This document shows, piece after piece, positions 25,619 to 35,219 of a stretch of DNA of 64,000 nt. Under the pieces are notes generated by a model. It was not told where the DNA came from, did no database searches, and saw nothing but the letters and a program-made list of their open reading frames with translations. This DNA is from Hymenobacter algoricola (GTDB lineage Bacteria; Bacteroidota; Bacteroidia; Cytophagales; Hymenobacteraceae). The position numbers were made by a program, and so were the translations under genes. Where the stretch lies: positions 1-64,000 of the forward strand of contig NZ_BAABDH010000002.1 of the NCBI RefSeq assembly GCF_039539525.1, in the 5' to 3' direction. Every line of letters starts with the position of its first letter. The first letter of the stretch is position 1.

Positions 25619-25733
25619 TACACTGATTTTTAGCTGCATGATACTCTGGTCAGCCCCCTTAAGCTAAGCCGTAGCCATCCGGCGCGCTGCCGCTGCGTAA
25701 ACAGCCTGCCATTCACTCTTAACGCTGCCGTGT

Positions 25734-26744
25734 ATGCTGAACCATGCCACCCGCGCTACCACTCCCGACCTGCAGGCCGTCGTGCCCGGCGTGTGGGGAC
25801 TGCGCAACGTTTTCGTCAATCTGTACTATGTGCGCGACACTTCTTCTCCCCTGGAACCCTGGGTGCTGATTGACGCGGGGCTCTACGGCTCGGCCGAAAA
25901 AATCAGGCGCCATGCGGAAGTTATCTTCGGGGCCAACAATCCGCCGGCGGCCATCGTCCTCACCCACGGCCACTTCGACCATATCGGCGCGCTGCAAACC
26001 CTGGCGGAAGAGTGGGACGTGCCCGTATACGCTCACCCGCTCGAGCTGCCGTACCTCACCGGGCGCTCCTCGTATCCGCCGCCCGACCCCACGGTGGGCG
26101 GCGGGGCCATGGCCGCCCTGTCGTTTCTCTACCCCAAAAAGCCCATCGACCTGGGGAGCCGCGTGCGGCCGCTGCCCGCCAACGGCACGCTCCCGTTTCT
26201 GGCCGAGTGGCGCTGGCTGGCCACGCCCGGACATACGCCGGGCCACGTGTCGTTCTTCCGCGACTCCGACCGCACCCTGATTGCCGGCGACGCTTTCGTA
26301 ACGGTGAAGCAGGAATCGGGGCGGGCCGTGTGGGAACAGCGCCAGCAAGTGCACGGGCCGCCGGCTTACTTCACGCCCAACTGGGAGCAGGCCAAGGAAT
26401 CGGTGCTGCGGTTGGCCGCTCTCGAACCGCAGGTTGCCGCCACCGGCCACGGCATTCCGATGCACGGGGAAGACCTGCGGCAACAGCTGCACGCGCTGGC
26501 CAATCACTTCGACCAGCAGGTCGTGCCGCGGCAGGGCCGCTACGTGGGTCACCCGGCCGTAGCCGACGAATCGGGCGTAGTGAGAGTGCCGCCACCCACC
26601 GCCGACCCATTGCCGAAGTGGGTGCTCGGGGCCGCCCTGGTTGGCGGACTGGGCTACCTGCTGCTGCGCTCCAAGAAGAACAGCTCTTCCAGGCCTCAGC
26701 CTTTCCCGAGCCGCTACACCCGCCGGAGCCGGTTCGGAGCCTGA
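25734..26744 (+). CDS. Metallo-beta-lactamase-fold hydrolase with C-terminal membrane anchor
   Basis: A 336-residue MBL-fold hydrolase. The metal motif THGHFDH is at about residues 76-82, with further ligands in TPGHTPGHVSFF near 165, in the GDAF aspartate near 185, and in ATGHGIPMHGE near 237, so a two-metal site should form. Glyoxalase II-like and quorum-quenching lactonase-like enzymes share this layout; the substrate is unknown. The last 45 residues contain one hydrophobic stretch (WVLGAALVGGLGYLLL) followed by KKNSSS and an Arg-rich end. It looks tail-anchored, with its active site on the cytoplasmic side. There is no N-terminal signal. Confidence 0.9.
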   Translation: MLNHATRATTPDLQAVVPGVWGLRNVFVNLYYVRDTSSPLEPWVLIDAGLYGSAEKIRRHAEVIFGANNPPAAIVLTHGHFDHIGALQTLAEEWDVPVYAHPLELPYLTGRSSYPPPDPTVGGGAMAALSFLYPKKPIDLGSRVRPLPANGTLPFLAEWRWLATPGHTPGHVSFFRDSDRTLIAGDAFVTVKQESGRAVWEQRQQVHGPPAYFTPNWEQAKESVLRLAALEPQVAATGHGIPMHGEDLRQQLHALANHFDQQVVPRQGRYVGHPAVADESGVVRVPPPTADPLPKWVLGAALVGGLGYLLLRSKKNSSSRPQPFPSRYTRRSRFGA

Positions 26745-26776
26745 CGGCTGCCGGCGCCAGTTCGGCTCTTATGCTC

Positions 26777-27493
26777 TCAGGCCATGAAGCTGGCATCGGC
26801 GGCCGGCAGCAGGTCGCAGTACCAGAAAGCGGCTTCGCCCGAACCGGCCGGGGCCGGATAGGTACGCCGCACCAGTTCGCCCCGCTCGTAGGCAATGGGC
26901 GCGGCAAAGTAGGGCGCATCGAACACGAAGCTGTGGTACTCGCCGTTTTCGCCGCAGGGGTCCACGCCGGGCGGCAGGTCGCGCAGGAACTCCTCGTCGA
27001 GCAGGCGGCCGCAGAAGCTCTGGTCGAGGTACTGCTCATTGACGCACACCACCACGGCACGAAATCCCAGGGCCAGGTACTGGCGCAGAATAGCGGCGCT
27101 GCCGCGCTGCCAGAGCGGGAATACGGCCTGCATGCCCATACTGGCCAGCTGCTGTTCGCGGTAGGTGCGCAGGTCGGCCAGAAAGATGTCGCCGAATACG
27201 GCGTGCTGAATGCCGCGGGCCCGCAGCGGAGCCAGCGCCGCCAGCATCAGCCGCTCGTAGTCGGCCATGTCGGGCTGTTCGGGCAGCTCCAGCTTGGTCA
27301 GCGGCAGGCCGATGCGCGCGGCCTGGGCGTCGAGCAGCGCCACCCGCACGCCGTGCATCGACACGCGCTGGTAGTGGGCATTTACGCTGGTAAGCAGGTG
27401 CACGGCCTCGTAGCGGGCGTCGTGCAGCACGTGGTACAGAGCCAGGGCCGAATCTTTGCCCCCGCTCCAATTCATCAAAACCGGAACTGCCAT
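26777..27493 (-). CDS. Dph6-related ATP pyrophosphatase
   Basis: A 238-residue adenine nucleotide alpha-hydrolase. The PP-loop SGGKDS is at residues 9-14. The family segment GENGEYHSFVFDAPYF near residue 185 is the signature of diphthine-ammonia ligase relatives (Dph6/MJ0570 type). Bacteria lack diphthamide, so the substrate here is unknown; amidation of another carboxyl group is the usual guess. It is transcribed towards the metallo-hydrolase gene and is not in an operon. Confidence 0.9.
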   Translation of the reverse strand: MAVPVLMNWSGGKDSALALYHVLHDARYEAVHLLTSVNAHYQRVSMHGVRVALLDAQAARIGLPLTKLELPEQPDMADYERLMLAALAPLRARGIQHAVFGDIFLADLRTYREQQLASMGMQAVFPLWQRGSAAILRQYLALGFRAVVVCVNEQYLDQSFCGRLLDEEFLRDLPPGVDPCGENGEYHSFVFDAPYFAAPIAYERGELVRRTYPAPAGSGEAAFWYCDLLPAADASFMA

Positions 27494-27595
27494 GCGGCAA
27501 AGCTAGCAGATCCGCTCCGTCAATATAGCTGCCCGCCGGCCAATTCACGTATACCCGGCTTCGAACCGACTATCAACCCCCAAAACAACCCAACG

Positions 27596-27964
27596 ATGAA
27601 ACTCTCCCAGCGTGTGCTGCTGGCCGGGGCGCTGCTCGCCTCCGCCCCGTTTACCGCCTGCGACCGGGCCAAATCCCCCGGCACCGACCAGCAAACCACC
27701 AACGACTTCTCCAACGCACCACCCGCCCGCACCATCGAAACCGACATGGACAGCGTGAACCAGCAACAGACCGTGACGCCGCCTTCCGGCACCGGCTCCG
27801 CCGCCGACCAGCAGCAGGCCACCAACCAGGGCACGGCTACGCCGCCCGGCGGGGTCAATCAGTCGACGCCGGTGCAGGGTGCGGCCGGCGGCCCCCCACC
27901 TCCCGGCTCGGCGCCCACCAACAACACGATGAGCGGCACCAACTCCGGCACCACCGGGAAGTAG
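27596..27964 (+). CDS. Low-complexity lipoprotein
   Basis: A 122-residue secreted lipoprotein. The signal peptide MKLSQRVLLAGALLASAP is followed by a lipobox, FTAC near residue 22. The mature part is rich in Thr, Gln, Asn, Pro and Gly (TVTPPSGTGSAADQQQ, GNS-rich tail) and looks unstructured. No domain is recognised. A strong terminator follows 18 bases after the stop, which supports it as a genuine single-gene unit. Confidence 0.75.
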   Translation: MKLSQRVLLAGALLASAPFTACDRAKSPGTDQQTTNDFSNAPPARTIETDMDSVNQQQTVTPPSGTGSAADQQQATNQGTATPPGGVNQSTPVQGAAGGPPPPGSAPTNNTMSGTNSGTTGK

Positions 27965-27982
27965 CCCGCTGCATCACCCCGC

Positions 27983-28015
27983 AAAAAGGCCCGCAACGCA
28001 TGTTGCGGGCCTTTT
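27983..28015 (+). terminator. Terminator of the lipoprotein gene
   Basis: AAAAAGGCCCGCAAC and GTTGCGGGCCTTTT form a near-perfect stem around the loop GCAT. Confidence 0.88.
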
Positions 28016-28039
28016 CTGCTTAAGCTTCGGTAGCACCGG

Positions 28040-28588
28040 CTACAGGTCGTGGGGCCTGCGGCGGCGGTCTGCTTTCGGGCCGGCGTAACGGCCGGACCGG
28101 GGGTGTGGGGCTTGGGGGGCCCGGGCTATGGCCAGGCTGCTGCTGAGCGTGGCGGCATCTTCGGCCAGCGCCCAGGCCGTGTCGGGTACCTGGGTGTGTG
28201 CGCCCAGGTTTTTGCGCAGGTAGAAGCTGGCAAACGTGGCGGCCACGGCGGCCGCGCTGCCCAGCGCGGCGCCCACGGCCACCTGCCGGTTTTTGCCCGC
28301 CTTGTAGAGCGTCGCCCCAAGCAGCGCCCCCGACAGTGCCCGGCCCAGTAAAGCGGGCGGGTCGGTGCGGTTGGGCATGCCGGGGGTTTTGTCGGCCACC
28401 ATTTCCGCGCCGGCCAGCAGCTTGAGGCCGGTAGCCGCTACTTTCGACTGCAGAAAGCGCAGCGGGGAAGAAGCCAGGCTCGCGGATTTATTCTTAGCCA
28501 GCGAGCTGCTCAACGTGGCCAGCGGCGTCATGCTGCGCAGCCCGGCCAGGGCGCCGGCCCCGAGGGCCTGCCAGAATATTTTTGCCAT
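28040..28588 (-). CDS. DUF4126-family membrane protein
   Basis: A 182-residue small membrane protein. The N-terminal ALGAGALAGLRSMTPLA is the DUF4126 signature, followed by AEMVADKTPGMPNRTDPPALLGRALSGALLGA and a hydrophobic Ala-rich stretch (VGAALGSAAAVAATFASFYL). The C-terminus is basic. Function unknown. It is the last gene in a leftward run after the M28 peptidase, with a gap of 90 bases. Confidence 0.82.
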   Translation of the reverse strand: MAKIFWQALGAGALAGLRSMTPLATLSSSLAKNKSASLASSPLRFLQSKVAATGLKLLAGAEMVADKTPGMPNRTDPPALLGRALSGALLGATLYKAGKNRQVAVGAALGSAAAVAATFASFYLRKNLGAHTQVPDTAWALAEDAATLSSSLAIARAPQAPHPRSGRYAGPKADRRRRPHDL

Positions 28589-28678
28589 GAGGGGAGAAGG
28601 TTAGAAGAATGACTACCTGCTTAAACGCATGCGCCGGCCGGGCGTTGGTGCTGAATTCGGCCTTTTCGGGGCGCCGGC

Positions 28679-30190
28679 CTACCGCTCCAGCTTAAAGTCC
28701 TTATCGGCCACGGGCCGCGCGGGCCGGTTGGCCACGGCCCAGCCGGTGAGGTAGATCCAGCGGGTGACGGCGGCCAGCTTGGCGATGTTGATGGTAGCCG
28801 GCTCATCCCGGGGCGTGTGGTAGTCCTTGTGCAGCAAGGTGGTGTACATAATGGCCGGAATGCCCAGGCGGGCGTACGGCAGGTGGTCGGAGCGGAAGTA
28901 CCAGCCTTCGGGGTGCGCGGGCTGGTCCCAGAGCGTGTCGAGCTTGAACTTCGGCCCGGCCTGGTTGGCGGCCAGGGCCGTGCGCACGAGGTCGGCGGAG
29001 TTGCGGTGGGGCCGCTGGGAGCCGAGCAGCGTGGCGCTGTCGGGGGCGTTGCGGCCAATCATTTCGATGTTGAGCACGGCCACAATAGACTCGCGCGGGA
29101 CCGTGGGCTGGGCCGAATAATAGCGGGAGCCCAGCAGCCCCCGCTCCTCGGCCCCGTGAAATACGAACAGCGCCGAGCGGAGGGCCGGCTGCTGCCGGAA
29201 GGCCCGCATCAGGGCCAAGGTGGCGGCGCAGGCCGTACCGTTGTCGTCGGCCCCGTTCCAGATGGAGTCGCCGGCCACGGCTTTGCGCACGCCGTCGTGG
29301 TCCTGGTGGGTGCTGAACAGTACGTGCTCCTTCTTCAGCTGGGCATCGGTGCCAGGCACCCGGGCCACGACGTTTACCGACGGATACTGGAAGCTTTCCA
29401 CCACCAGGCCGGCGGTAAACTGCTGGCCGGGCTGCTGCACCCAGGCCAGGGCCGCGGCGGGCAGCCATATCGTGGGAGCCTGGGTCACGACCCGGGTGTT
29501 GGGGCCGCCGGGCAGGTCGTAGCGGCCCCGCTCGTAGCCGGTACCCCAGTTGTCGTAGATAGTTTGCGCCCGCGCATCCGACACGACCACCACGGCCACC
29601 GCCCCGGCCTTCACCAGCTCCGCCGACCGGTCGCGGATGGTGGCCGTGAGGTAGCGGCGGTAGCTGAGGCCGTCGGCGGGCTGCCCGGAGAAAACGAAAG
29701 CCACGGCCTTGCCTTGCACGTCGGCCTTGGCCACCTCCGCCGGGGTGGCGCTGCCCACAAACACCAGCGGCGCACTCACCACGGCATTGACGGGGGCAAA
29801 GACAATAGCATCCTGGTTGGGCACGAGCTGGTGCGTCCCGATAATAGCGCGGCTGGCTTTGGTGAGCCGGGTACGCTGAATATGGAAAAACTGAAAAAAG
29901 GTGCCGTCGTCGCCGGCGGGCTGCAGGCCGATGGCGCGGGCCTGCTCGGCAATCCACACCGAGGCCCGCAGCTCGTCGAGGGTGCCGCCCTCCCGGCCCC
30001 GGAAATGGTCGTCGGCCAGCGCGTACAGGTCGCGCTTCAGGTCGGCCTCCCTGATGGCCCCGATGCGGTTGGCGGGCTCGGCCGGCCGGGTGGCGGGCCG
30101 CGCCTTCTGGGCAACGGCCGGGCCGCCCAGCAGCAGAACCGCGCTGAGCAGACCCAGCTGAGCGGGACGGACAAGGAAAGGCAATTTCAT
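28679..30190 (-). CDS. M28-family metalloaminopeptidase with PA domain, secreted
   Basis: A 503-residue zinc peptidase. ATG 30190 gives a proper signal peptide (MKLPFLVRPAQLGLLSAVLLL, cleavage after PAVAQ); the longer frame does not. A protease-associated domain lies at about residues 130-250. The M28 core then shows the metal ligands in STHQDHDGV, GADDNGTACAA, FHGAEERGLLGS, LNIEMIGRN and the last His in LLHKDYHTPRDEP. It should remove N-terminal amino acids from peptides in the periplasm or outside the cell. With the two DUF885 peptidases upstream it forms a likely peptide-degradation operon. Confidence 0.93.
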   Translation of the reverse strand: MKLPFLVRPAQLGLLSAVLLLGGPAVAQKARPATRPAEPANRIGAIREADLKRDLYALADDHFRGREGGTLDELRASVWIAEQARAIGLQPAGDDGTFFQFFHIQRTRLTKASRAIIGTHQLVPNQDAIVFAPVNAVVSAPLVFVGSATPAEVAKADVQGKAVAFVFSGQPADGLSYRRYLTATIRDRSAELVKAGAVAVVVVSDARAQTIYDNWGTGYERGRYDLPGGPNTRVVTQAPTIWLPAAALAWVQQPGQQFTAGLVVESFQYPSVNVVARVPGTDAQLKKEHVLFSTHQDHDGVRKAVAGDSIWNGADDNGTACAATLALMRAFRQQPALRSALFVFHGAEERGLLGSRYYSAQPTVPRESIVAVLNIEMIGRNAPDSATLLGSQRPHRNSADLVRTALAANQAGPKFKLDTLWDQPAHPEGWYFRSDHLPYARLGIPAIMYTTLLHKDYHTPRDEPATINIAKLAAVTRWIYLTGWAVANRPARPVADKDFKLER

Positions 30191-30266
30191 GCGAAAAGTA
30201 GGTAAAAGAGAAAGAGCTGAAAAACGACTTATTGCCCCTGCGGCCCGTGACGAAGGCCGCGGGCTC

Positions 30267-32087
30267 CTATTTCTGCCGGGCCGCCCAGGCATCCATCCGG
30301 CGCTCCAGCACGGCCAGGGGCATGGCGCCGCCGGCCAGCAGCTCGTCGTGGAAGGCGCGCAGGCTGAACCGGGCGCCCAGCTGCTGCTCGTAGCGCGTCC
30401 GCAGCTCCTGGATTTTCAGGGCCCCGATCTTATAGCTCAGCGCCTGGCCCGGGTTGGCCATGTAGCGCTCAATCTCGGCCGTAGCCCGCTGCTCGTTGAT
30501 GGGCATGTTGTCCAGCATGTAGCGGATGGCCTGCTCGCGGGTCAGCTCGCCGGTGTGCAGGCCCGTATCGACCACCAGGCGCACGGCGCGGTGCATTTCG
30601 GTAGTCAGGGCCCCCACCTGCTGGTAGGGGTCGGTGTAGACGCCCAGCTCCCGGCCCAGCGACTCGGCGTAGAGGCCCCAGCCCTCGGTGTAGGCGGCAT
30701 AGCCCCCGAAGCGGCGGAAGCGGGGCAGCCGGGTATTTTCCTGCTGCAGGGCAATCTGGTAGTGGTGGCCGGGAATAGCTTCGTGCAGAAACAGCGCGTC
30801 CATGCCGCGGGTCACGTTGTACTGGGCGGGGTCGGGAATGGGCACGTAGAAAATGCCGGGGCGCGAGCCATCCGGCGCCGCCCGGTTGTACTGCGCCGAC
30901 GCGGTAGCTTCGCGGAAGGCTTCGGTCCGGCGGACTTCAAACGCCGTTTTGGGGGTGGTGCCAAACAGCCGGGGCAGGCCCGGGCTGATGCGCGCCTGAA
31001 TGCCGCGGTACACGGTCAGCACCTCGTCGGCGGTTTTGAAGGGCCGGAACTGCGGGTCGGTGCGCATAAACTCAAAGAAGGCGCTCAGGTCGCCCGCGAA
31101 GCCTACCTGCTGGCGGAGCTGCTCCATCCCGGTGCGGATGCGCTGCACCTCCCGCAGGCCGGTCTGGTGAATCTGGGCCGGCGTCTGGTCGGTGGTGGTG
31201 GCGCTGCGCACGGCAAAGGCGTAGCGCTGGGCCCCGCCCGGCACGGCGTTGAGGCCGCTGGTGGCGCGGGCCTGCGGCAGGTACTCGGTTTTCAGGTACT
31301 GGGCCAGCTTGCGGTAGCTCGGCACCAGCTCCTGCTCGATGGCCCGGCGGTAGGCCGCCACCAGCGCGGGCTGCTCCGGGGCGGGCACGGCGGCCGGAAA
31401 CCTGGCTACCGGCCCGTAGAACAGGCTTTTGCTGGCGTCGGCCACCACGAAGCTTTCCAGCTGGGGTATCATCTTTTCCACCAGCACCCGGGGCAGCACC
31501 ACCCCGGCCCGGGCCCCGCGGCGGAAGTTGCTGATGGCCGAGTCGGCCCACACCGGGAAGCCCTGCACCCGGCCCAGCCAGTTGCGGTAGTCCTGGGTGG
31601 TGGCAAAGGGCTGCGCGCCGGTGCCCGCGCCAAGCTGCCCCAGCAGGCTGGGCAGGCCCGAGGTCTGGGAGAAGGGCAGCAGCCAGGCGTTTTGCTGCAG
31701 CCGGGCCAGGCTCAGGTCCAGGTCGTAGGCCAGAATGTCGTAGCTGGTCTGGTCGGCGGCGCTGAGCTGGCGGCGGTCCATCTTGCGCAGCGCCGCCTGG
31801 TATTGCTGGTAAAAGGCCCGCAGCCGCTGGCGGAACGCCTGGGTCTGGTCGTTGGGCAGCTGGTCGTTGTAGCGGTTGTCGCCCTCCGACGTGGCATTGA
31901 GCGGAAACAGCCGGGCCTGCCCTTCCCAGTAGGCTTCGAACAGCGCCGCCAGCGGCGCCGATTCAGAAGTCCGCCCGCCCCGGGCTTGGGGCGCGGTAGT
32001 CCGGGCCTTCTGGGCCGCGGCGGGACGGATACCCCACCCCGCCACCACTACGTGGGCGGCCAGCGCGAGCAGCACGCTTATTTTCAT
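30267..32087 (-). CDS. DUF885-family metallopeptidase-like protein, secreted (paralogue 1)
   Basis: A 606-residue protein starting at ATG 32087 with a signal peptide ending near PAAAQ. The DUF885 core contains the zinc-type motif HEAIPGHHYQ, with further conserved TEGWGLYAESLGRELG. FHDELLAGGAMPLAVLERRMDAW ends the protein as in its neighbour. Members are periplasmic or secreted, often called X-Pro or dipeptide hydrolases without firm proof. It is a clear duplicate of the next gene upstream on the same strand, but keeps a cleavable rather than a lipoprotein signal. The gap to the M28 gene is 76 bases. Confidence 0.9.
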   Translation of the reverse strand: MKISVLLALAAHVVVAGWGIRPAAAQKARTTAPQARGGRTSESAPLAALFEAYWEGQARLFPLNATSEGDNRYNDQLPNDQTQAFRQRLRAFYQQYQAALRKMDRRQLSAADQTSYDILAYDLDLSLARLQQNAWLLPFSQTSGLPSLLGQLGAGTGAQPFATTQDYRNWLGRVQGFPVWADSAISNFRRGARAGVVLPRVLVEKMIPQLESFVVADASKSLFYGPVARFPAAVPAPEQPALVAAYRRAIEQELVPSYRKLAQYLKTEYLPQARATSGLNAVPGGAQRYAFAVRSATTTDQTPAQIHQTGLREVQRIRTGMEQLRQQVGFAGDLSAFFEFMRTDPQFRPFKTADEVLTVYRGIQARISPGLPRLFGTTPKTAFEVRRTEAFREATASAQYNRAAPDGSRPGIFYVPIPDPAQYNVTRGMDALFLHEAIPGHHYQIALQQENTRLPRFRRFGGYAAYTEGWGLYAESLGRELGVYTDPYQQVGALTTEMHRAVRLVVDTGLHTGELTREQAIRYMLDNMPINEQRATAEIERYMANPGQALSYKIGALKIQELRTRYEQQLGARFSLRAFHDELLAGGAMPLAVLERRMDAWAARQK

Positions 32088-32176
32088 AGCTAACAAAAAA
32101 AGGCCCGCCCCACCCCGGCAAAATCAGTCTTTCGCCCCGGCAGTGCGGGCCCAGGTTTAGAATTTGAATGGTCCGC

Positions 32177-34051
32177 TTACTTTTCCCCCAAAGCCCAGTC
32201 ATCCATCTTGCGCTCCAGCACCGACAGCGGCATCACGCCGTCTTTGAGCAGCTCATCGTGGAAGGCGCTGAGGTGGAAATGCTCCCCGTTCTGGTGCGGA
32301 TACTTTTCCCGCAGGTGGTCCGAAGCCTTCACTCCCAGCTGCTGGGTGTACTTCTCGCGCAGCTCCCGGATTTTCAGGGCCCCCACCTTGTACGACAGCG
32401 CCTGACCCGGAATGGCCATGTAGCGCTCAATCTCGGCCGTGGCGCCCTGCTCGCCGATGGCTTCGTTATCCATCATGTACTTGATGGCCTGCTCGCGGGT
32501 CATGCCCTTGGTGTGCATGGCCACGTCGACCACCAGGCGGATGGCGCGGTGAATCTCGTCGCCCAGGGCGCCCATGTACTGGTAGGGGTCGGTGTAGAGG
32601 CCCAGCTCCTTGCCCAGGCTTTCGGTGTACAGGGCCCAGCCTTCGCCCATGGCTCCGTACCAGGCAAAGCGGCGGAACTTGGGCAGGCTTTCGTTTTCCT
32701 GCTGCAGCGAAATCTGGTAGTGATGGCCCGGAATGGCTTCGTGCAGAAACAGCGACTCCATGCCCGAAGTCGTGTTGAAGGTGGTGGCATCCAGGATCGG
32801 GACGTAGAAGATGCCGGGGCGGGAGCCATCGGGCGTGCCCTGGTTGTACTCGGCCGAGGCCGAGGCGGCGCGGAAGGCCTCGGTCTGGCGAATCTCAAAC
32901 CCGGTTTTGGGCGTGCGGCCGAACATCTTCTTCAGGTTCGGGTCGATGCGGGTCTGGATGCGCTGGAAAGCCCCGATCACCTCGGCGGGCGTCTGGTAGG
33001 GCATGAACTGCTGGTCCGTCTTTAAGTACTGAAAGAAGGCCGGCAGGTCGCCTTTAAAGCCTACCTGCACTTTCACCCGCTCCATCTCGGTCCGGATGCG
33101 CCTCACCTCGCTGAGGCCCGTCTGGTAGATTTCCTCCGGCGTTTTGTCGGTCGTCGTCCAGTATTTCACCAGGTAGCGGTAGCGGGCCGCGCCGTCCGGA
33201 ATGCCGCTGATGCCGGTGGTGGTGCGGGCTTTGGGCAGGTACTCGTTCTGCAGGAAGTCGGCCAGCTTTTTATAGGTCGGGGCCAGATCCTGCAAAATGG
33301 CCTGCTGGTAGGCTTTGGTGAGCCGCTGCTGGTCGGCGGCGGCTACGTCCTTGGGAAACATAGTAACGGGGCCGTAGAACAGGCTTTTGCTGGCGTCCGT
33401 CACCACCAGGTCGCGCAGCTGCGGAATCATCTTCTGCACCAGGGTCCGCGGCAGCACCACCCCGGCTTTCATGCCCTGGCGGAAGTTGCTGATGGCCGAG
33501 TCGGCCCAGACGGGAAAGCCGTGGACCCGGCCCAGCCAGTTGTCGTAGTCCTTGGCCGTTTTGAAGGGCTGGGCACCCGTACCGGCCCCGAACTGGCCCA
33601 GCGAAATCGGCAGGCCGCCAAACTGGCTGAAGGGAATCATCCAGACCGCGGGGTAGTCGGCGCCCACCAGGATGCCCTGCTTAAGGCCGTCGAGCCGGAT
33701 CTGCAGGTCGTACTGAAACAGGTCGTAGCTGATTTTGTCGTTCGCCGTCATCTGCTCCCGGTCGAACTTGCCGAGCTGGGCGAGGTAGCGCTGATACATC
33801 GTGCCGAGTCCGTCGCGGAAGGCTTTGGTCTGGTCGTTGGGCAGCTGGTCGTTGTAGCGGTTGTCGCCCTGGGTGGTGGCAGCCATGGGAAACAGCTTGG
33901 CCTGCTCTTCCCAGTAGTTGGCCAGCAGCGTCGGCAGATCCTTCGCGGCGGCCCCGGCTTCGGTGCCGCTGGTGCCGTCGGCGTTTTTTTGCTGGTTGCA
34001 GCCCGCCAGCAGAGCCCCGGCCAGCAGGCCGGTGAGGACAATTTTTTTCAT
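32177..34051 (-). CDS. DUF885-family metallopeptidase-like lipoprotein (paralogue 2)
   Basis: A 624-residue protein whose ATG at 34051 opens a lipoprotein signal (MKKIVLTGLLAGALLAGC). The same HEAIPGHHYQ motif and TESLGKELG segments as in paralogue 1 are present, and the two align over nearly their whole length. This copy carries an extra segment of about 18 residues (ASDHLREKYPHQNGEHFH) before the C-terminal FHDELL motif. The lipid anchor versus free signal suggests a division of place between the two proteins. It is probably the first gene of the leftward peptidase operon. Confidence 0.9.
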   Translation of the reverse strand: MKKIVLTGLLAGALLAGCNQQKNADGTSGTEAGAAAKDLPTLLANYWEEQAKLFPMAATTQGDNRYNDQLPNDQTKAFRDGLGTMYQRYLAQLGKFDREQMTANDKISYDLFQYDLQIRLDGLKQGILVGADYPAVWMIPFSQFGGLPISLGQFGAGTGAQPFKTAKDYDNWLGRVHGFPVWADSAISNFRQGMKAGVVLPRTLVQKMIPQLRDLVVTDASKSLFYGPVTMFPKDVAAADQQRLTKAYQQAILQDLAPTYKKLADFLQNEYLPKARTTTGISGIPDGAARYRYLVKYWTTTDKTPEEIYQTGLSEVRRIRTEMERVKVQVGFKGDLPAFFQYLKTDQQFMPYQTPAEVIGAFQRIQTRIDPNLKKMFGRTPKTGFEIRQTEAFRAASASAEYNQGTPDGSRPGIFYVPILDATTFNTTSGMESLFLHEAIPGHHYQISLQQENESLPKFRRFAWYGAMGEGWALYTESLGKELGLYTDPYQYMGALGDEIHRAIRLVVDVAMHTKGMTREQAIKYMMDNEAIGEQGATAEIERYMAIPGQALSYKVGALKIRELREKYTQQLGVKASDHLREKYPHQNGEHFHLSAFHDELLKDGVMPLSVLERKMDDWALGEK

Positions 34052-34239
34052 GCGGGAAAGAGGCGTGAGGTTTGGAGCCGGAATGTAGCAAGATTCGGCG
34101 CATCCGGGCCTTGCCACCTCGTTTGCATACGCCGCCGAGGCGCGACCAGCCAACATAATTCTCCCGGGCCAGTTTCATCACCCGGCGGCGCATTGCCGTG
34201 TGCTACTCTATCTTTTCTCTTTTCTTTCAATCTCTCCCC

Positions 34240-34956
34240 ATGGAATCTCTCACCGGAAAAATTGCCCTCGTGACGGGCGCGGGCAAAGGCATCGGCCGCG
34301 CCGTCGCTCTGGCCCTGGCCCAGGAAGGCGTGCACGTGGGCCTGCTGGCCCGCACCGAAAGCCAGCTGCAAAGCGTGGCCCGGGAAATCGAAGCCCTGGG
34401 GGTAAAGGCCGCCGTGGTCACGACCGACGTGGCCGACCGCGCCGCCGTGGAGGCCGCCATCAGCCAGGTACAGGACCAGCTCGGCCCCATCGACATCCTG
34501 ATCAACAACGCCGGCATCGGCACCTTCGCCAAGCTCGTGGACATGCCGCCCGCCGAGTGGGAGCATATCGTGCAGGTGAACCTGATGGGGACCTACTACG
34601 CCACCCGCGCCGTGCTGCCCGGCATGATTGCCCGCGAAACCGGCGACATCATCAACATTGCCTCCACCGCCGGGCTGCGCGGGGCCGCTACGACCAGCGC
34701 CTACAGCGCCTCGAAGTTTGCCATCATGGGCCTCACCGAGTCGCTGATGCAGGAGGTGCGCAAGCACAACATCCGCGTGTCGGCCCTCACGCCGAGCACC
34801 GTGGCTACCGAGCTGGCCATCAGCAACAGCCTCACCGACGGCAACCCCGACAAGGTGATGCAGCCCGAAGACCTGGCCGAGTTCATGATTGCCCAGCTCA
34901 AGCTCAACCGCCGCATCTTCATCAAGGAAGCAGGTATGTGGAGCACCAACCCCTAG
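34240..34956 (+). CDS. Short-chain dehydrogenase/reductase, FabG-like
   Basis: A 238-residue NAD(P)-dependent oxidoreductase starting at ATG 34240 (MESLTGKIALVTGAGKGIG). The cofactor motif TGAGKGIG is at residues 12-19, NNAGIG near 90, and the catalytic Ser, Tyr and Lys are in IASTAGLRGAATTSAYSASK. It resembles 3-oxoacyl-ACP reductases, but the absence of fatty-acid genes nearby leaves the substrate open. It is divergent from the DUF885 operon. Confidence 0.92.
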   Translation: MESLTGKIALVTGAGKGIGRAVALALAQEGVHVGLLARTESQLQSVAREIEALGVKAAVVTTDVADRAAVEAAISQVQDQLGPIDILINNAGIGTFAKLVDMPPAEWEHIVQVNLMGTYYATRAVLPGMIARETGDIINIASTAGLRGAATTSAYSASKFAIMGLTESLMQEVRKHNIRVSALTPSTVATELAISNSLTDGNPDKVMQPEDLAEFMIAQLKLNRRIFIKEAGMWSTNP

Positions 34957-35219
34957 GCGGGTGCGCCACCCGGCTGCCGGCTTGCGGAAGCCCGGTTTTT
35001 TCCAGCCGGGCCGCCCTTTACCGCTTCGGCGGCAAAGAGCGGCCCGGCGTCAAGGGTGCCCCATGAATCCTGCGGCGGCGCCACCCGCCGGCGCGTCGGA
35101 TTCGGAACCTACCGGCCCGGGACGATTGTTGCTGACCCGAAGGCCCGCGGCCGCAAAACGCCGCGTAGCCTTTTCGGTAGCCCCCTCGTATACAGACCTT
35201 CACTACCCCTTCAAACCGA

